Below are positions 62,494 through 64,000 of a stretch of DNA of 64,000 nucleotides, piece by piece. Within the stretch, counting starts at the first letter, position 1; the number at the start of each line of letters is the position of its first letter. Origin of the DNA: Afipia sp. 1NLS2 (GTDB taxonomy: Bacteria; Pseudomonadota; Alphaproteobacteria; Rhizobiales; Xanthobacteraceae). The notes beneath the pieces were generated by a model. The model worked only from the letters and a program-made list of their open reading frames with translations. It made no database searches and was not told the DNA's origin. The DNA lies in assembly GCF_000178995.1 (NCBI RefSeq), contig NZ_ADVZ01000003.1, positions 124,001 to 188,000 of the forward strand, read 5' to 3'. The translations under genes and the position numbers were made by a program.

Positions 62494-63492
62494 TCAAACC
62501 GCGAGCACAATTTTGCCAATATGCTGCCCGCTTTCCATCCGGGCGTGGGCTTTGGCGGCATCCTTGAGCGAAAACTCGCTGTCGATCAGGGGCTTTAGCT
62601 GCCCCTTCAGGATCCAGGGCAGGACGGTTGCCTCGATGGCCTTAACCATCGCCGCTTTATCCTTGTCCGAGCGCGGCCGCAGGGTCGATCCGGTGTGCCA
62701 GAGCCGCTTCATCATCAGCTTGCCGAAATTGGCGGTGGCCTTCGGCCCGCCGAGGAAGGCGATCTGCACGATACGGCCCTCGACGGCGGCGGCATCGTAA
62801 TTGCGGTCGACATATTCGCCACCGACCATGTCGAGGATGACGTTGACGCCCTTGTCGCCCGTGGCAGCCTTGGCCTCGGCGACGAAATCCTGGGTCTTGT
62901 AGTTCACCGCGACATCGGCGCCGAGCTTGAGGCAGGCATCGGCCTTGTCCTGTCCGCCGACGGTGACGATCACCTTCGCGCCATAGGCTTTCGCCATCTG
63001 GATCGCGGTGGTGCCGATGCCGGACGAGCCGCCATGTACGAGCAGCGTCTCATGAGGCTTGAGTGCGCCGCGCTCGAACACGTTGTGCCACACCGTCATC
63101 ACGGTTTCAGGAAGCGTGGCGGCCTGCTTCATCGACAGGCCATCGGGAATGGTGATGGCGTGCGCGTCGGGTGCCACGCAGTATTCGGCGTAACCGCCGC
63201 CTGCGGTGAGCGACATCACCCGGTCGCCGATCTTGTGCTTACTCGCGCCTTCGCCAAGCGCGACCACAGTGCCCGCGATCTCGAGGCCCGGCAGATCGCT
63301 TGCGCCTGGAGGCACGGGATACTTGCCCATCCGCTGCAACACGTCGGGGCGGTTGACGCCCGCGGCCTCCACCTTGACCAGGATTTCACCGGCGCGCGGC
63401 TTCGGCAGCTCGCGCTGCTCCGGGACCAGCACCTCCGGGCCGCCCGGTGAGGAAATGGCGATGGCGGTCATGTGGGTGGGGAGCTGATCCAT
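62494..63492 (-). CDS. NAD(P)H-quinone oxidoreductase (zinc-free MDR)
   Basis: A 332-residue enzyme of the medium-chain dehydrogenase family, QOR/PIG3-like. The NADP-binding motif is HGGSSGIGTTAIQMAKAYGAKVI. The substrate loop text is GVNRPDVLQRMGKYPVPPGASDLPGLEIAGTV. No structural or catalytic zinc Cys clusters are present. GAGGAC precedes the ATG at 63492, though an ATG seven codons later is also possible. It reduces quinones with NADPH in the cytosol. Confidence 0.92.
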   Translation of the reverse strand: MDQLPTHMTAIAISSPGGPEVLVPEQRELPKPRAGEILVKVEAAGVNRPDVLQRMGKYPVPPGASDLPGLEIAGTVVALGEGASKHKIGDRVMSLTAGGGYAEYCVAPDAHAITIPDGLSMKQAATLPETVMTVWHNVFERGALKPHETLLVHGGSSGIGTTAIQMAKAYGAKVIVTVGGQDKADACLKLGADVAVNYKTQDFVAEAKAATGDKGVNVILDMVGGEYVDRNYDAAAVEGRIVQIAFLGGPKATANFGKLMMKRLWHTGSTLRPRSDKDKAAMVKAIEATVLPWILKGQLKPLIDSEFSLKDAAKAHARMESGQHIGKIVLAV

Positions 63493-63633
63493 GCGGGCGG
63501 TCCTCGGAAATATCGAATTGAGACAGGCAGGGTATGCCACCGAACGGCAGGCGAGTCAGCCCCGGCGCTCGACCGCAAGCGCCGCGCTGTGGCAGGTTGC
63601 GGAACAAGCAGGTGTCACCACAAGGAGAACGAT

Positions 63634-63825
63634 ATGCCGATCGACGACGATGACCGGCCGCGGCCTAAGATCACGCATCAACTCGGACAGGATCTATCGC
63701 TTCTATCGCTCGACGATCTGAACGAACGGATCGCGATGCTGGAGGCGGAGATCGAACGGTTGAAGGCCGAAGCCACGAAGAAACGTGCATCGCGTGATGC
63801 GGCGGCGAGTTTCTTCAAGTCATGA
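63634..63825 (+). CDS. DUF1192 family small protein
   Basis: A 63-residue protein of DUF1192, typical of alphaproteobacteria. It begins with an acidic stretch (DDDDRPRP), then LGQDLSLLSLDDLNERIAMLEAEIERLKAE, a short coiled coil, and ends ASFFKS. AAGGAGAACGAT precedes the ATG at 63634; the longer frame upstream is not protein-like. The coiled coil suggests a small scaffolding or division-linked protein, but the function is not known. It is divergent from the quinone oxidoreductase gene. Confidence 0.88.
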   Translation: MPIDDDDRPRPKITHQLGQDLSLLSLDDLNERIAMLEAEIERLKAEATKKRASRDAAASFFKS

Positions 63826-63850
63826 CGGTCGCCGCCTTTGCCAACGAAAG

Positions 63851-63872
63851 GTAAATGAATTCGTTCATTTAC
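63851..63872 (+). repeat. Perfect inverted repeat after the DUF1192 gene
   Basis: GTAAATGAA-TTCG-TTCATTTAC has a 9-base stem with a TTCG tetraloop, 25 bases after the DUF1192 stop. It has the shape of a stable RNA hairpin and could also be an operator. Confidence 0.6.
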
Positions 63873-63973
63873 GGCACATTAAGCTTTCGGGTTTATGACC
63901 AGACTGTCCTTGTTTGGACACCGAGTGGCTCCTGTCCACTCTGTTTGACGCCTCCCTGTTATCAACTTTCAAA

Positions 63974-64000
63974 AGCCGCCGGTTTCCGGCGGCTCTTTTT
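63974..64000 (+). terminator. Rho-independent terminator at the window end
   Basis: The 9-base stem AGCCGCCGG/CCGGCGGCT with loop TTT is followed by C and five T residues, reaching the window edge. Confidence 0.9.

Noticed and set aside
1-64000. CRISPR arrays, insertion sequences, prophage genes and rRNA
   Set aside because: I looked for regular direct repeats, transposase-like frames with terminal inverted repeats, phage structural or integrase genes and rRNA sequence, and recognised none.

Overview
The window reads as chromosomal DNA of an alphaproteobacterium of the Bradyrhizobium/Afipia/Rhodopseudomonas group (Nitrobacteraceae). This rests on the high GC content, the many Rhizobiales-type small families (UPF0262, DUF2948, DUF1192, DUF6494, TrcR/DUF1013), the murA-DUF2948-hisD-UPF0262-phosphatase-maf-yacG-tRNA-Phe block and Irr-type iron-control boxes. 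The genus is inferred, not shown. I see no insertion sequence, phage gene or CRISPR array.

Layout: 1-6 kb holds the end of an MFS permease, a TonB-dependent siderophore receptor behind two ICE-box-like sites, two small DUF proteins and an HlyD-type adaptor operon. A tRNA-Thr(GGT) follows. 6.4-12.7 kb is the housekeeping block ending at tRNA-Phe(GAA). 12.7-18.2 kb is a Cu/Ag RND efflux operon (small Cys/Met/His-rich exported protein, FixH/YtkA-like protein, CusB, CusA, no CusC), followed by a PepSY-like protein and a cytochrome b (18.4-19.3 kb).

19.4-30.6 kb is the most unusual part. It has a nitrilase divergent from a five-gene branched-chain-amino-acid/urea-type ABC transporter, a LysR regulator, and a three-gene flavoprotein/iron-sulfur/CCG-domain complex resembling type-E succinate or methylmenaquinol:fumarate oxidoreductases but with altered flavoprotein motifs. 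I infer an uptake, hydrolysis and quinone-linked oxidation route for an unknown, possibly nitrile- or amide-type, compound. 30.9-33.9 kb adds a di-haem peroxidase, small and large membrane proteins and a cupredoxin.

34.1-37.0 kb is a complete GGDEF-EAL protein. 37.0-41.3 kb is a D-glucarate pathway (orphan ABC binding protein, GudD, HpaI/GarL-type aldolase) with a divergent LysR gene and a palindromic LysR box. A DMT transporter, a SoxCD-type sulfite dehydrogenase pair, an unknown exported protein and a TAXI-TRAP transporter follow, the last with a DUF1850-TPR fusion gene. 50.3-63.8 kb is mostly core metabolism and cell-cycle or redox genes: prpE, DsbA-like, trcR, ispH, thrB, rnhA, peroxiredoxin, a DsbD-N-like protein, yqgE, a 7TM-PAS-GGDEF(degenerate)-EAL protein, a quinone oxidoreductase and a DUF1192 protein. 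The window ends in a hairpin-rich stretch with a terminator that may be a small RNA.

Two tightly coupled runs stand out. cusB/cusA and the four transport genes 21108-24457 join by 4-8 base stop/start overlaps, as do hisD/UPF0262 and thrB/rnhA, so these sets are probably co-translated.
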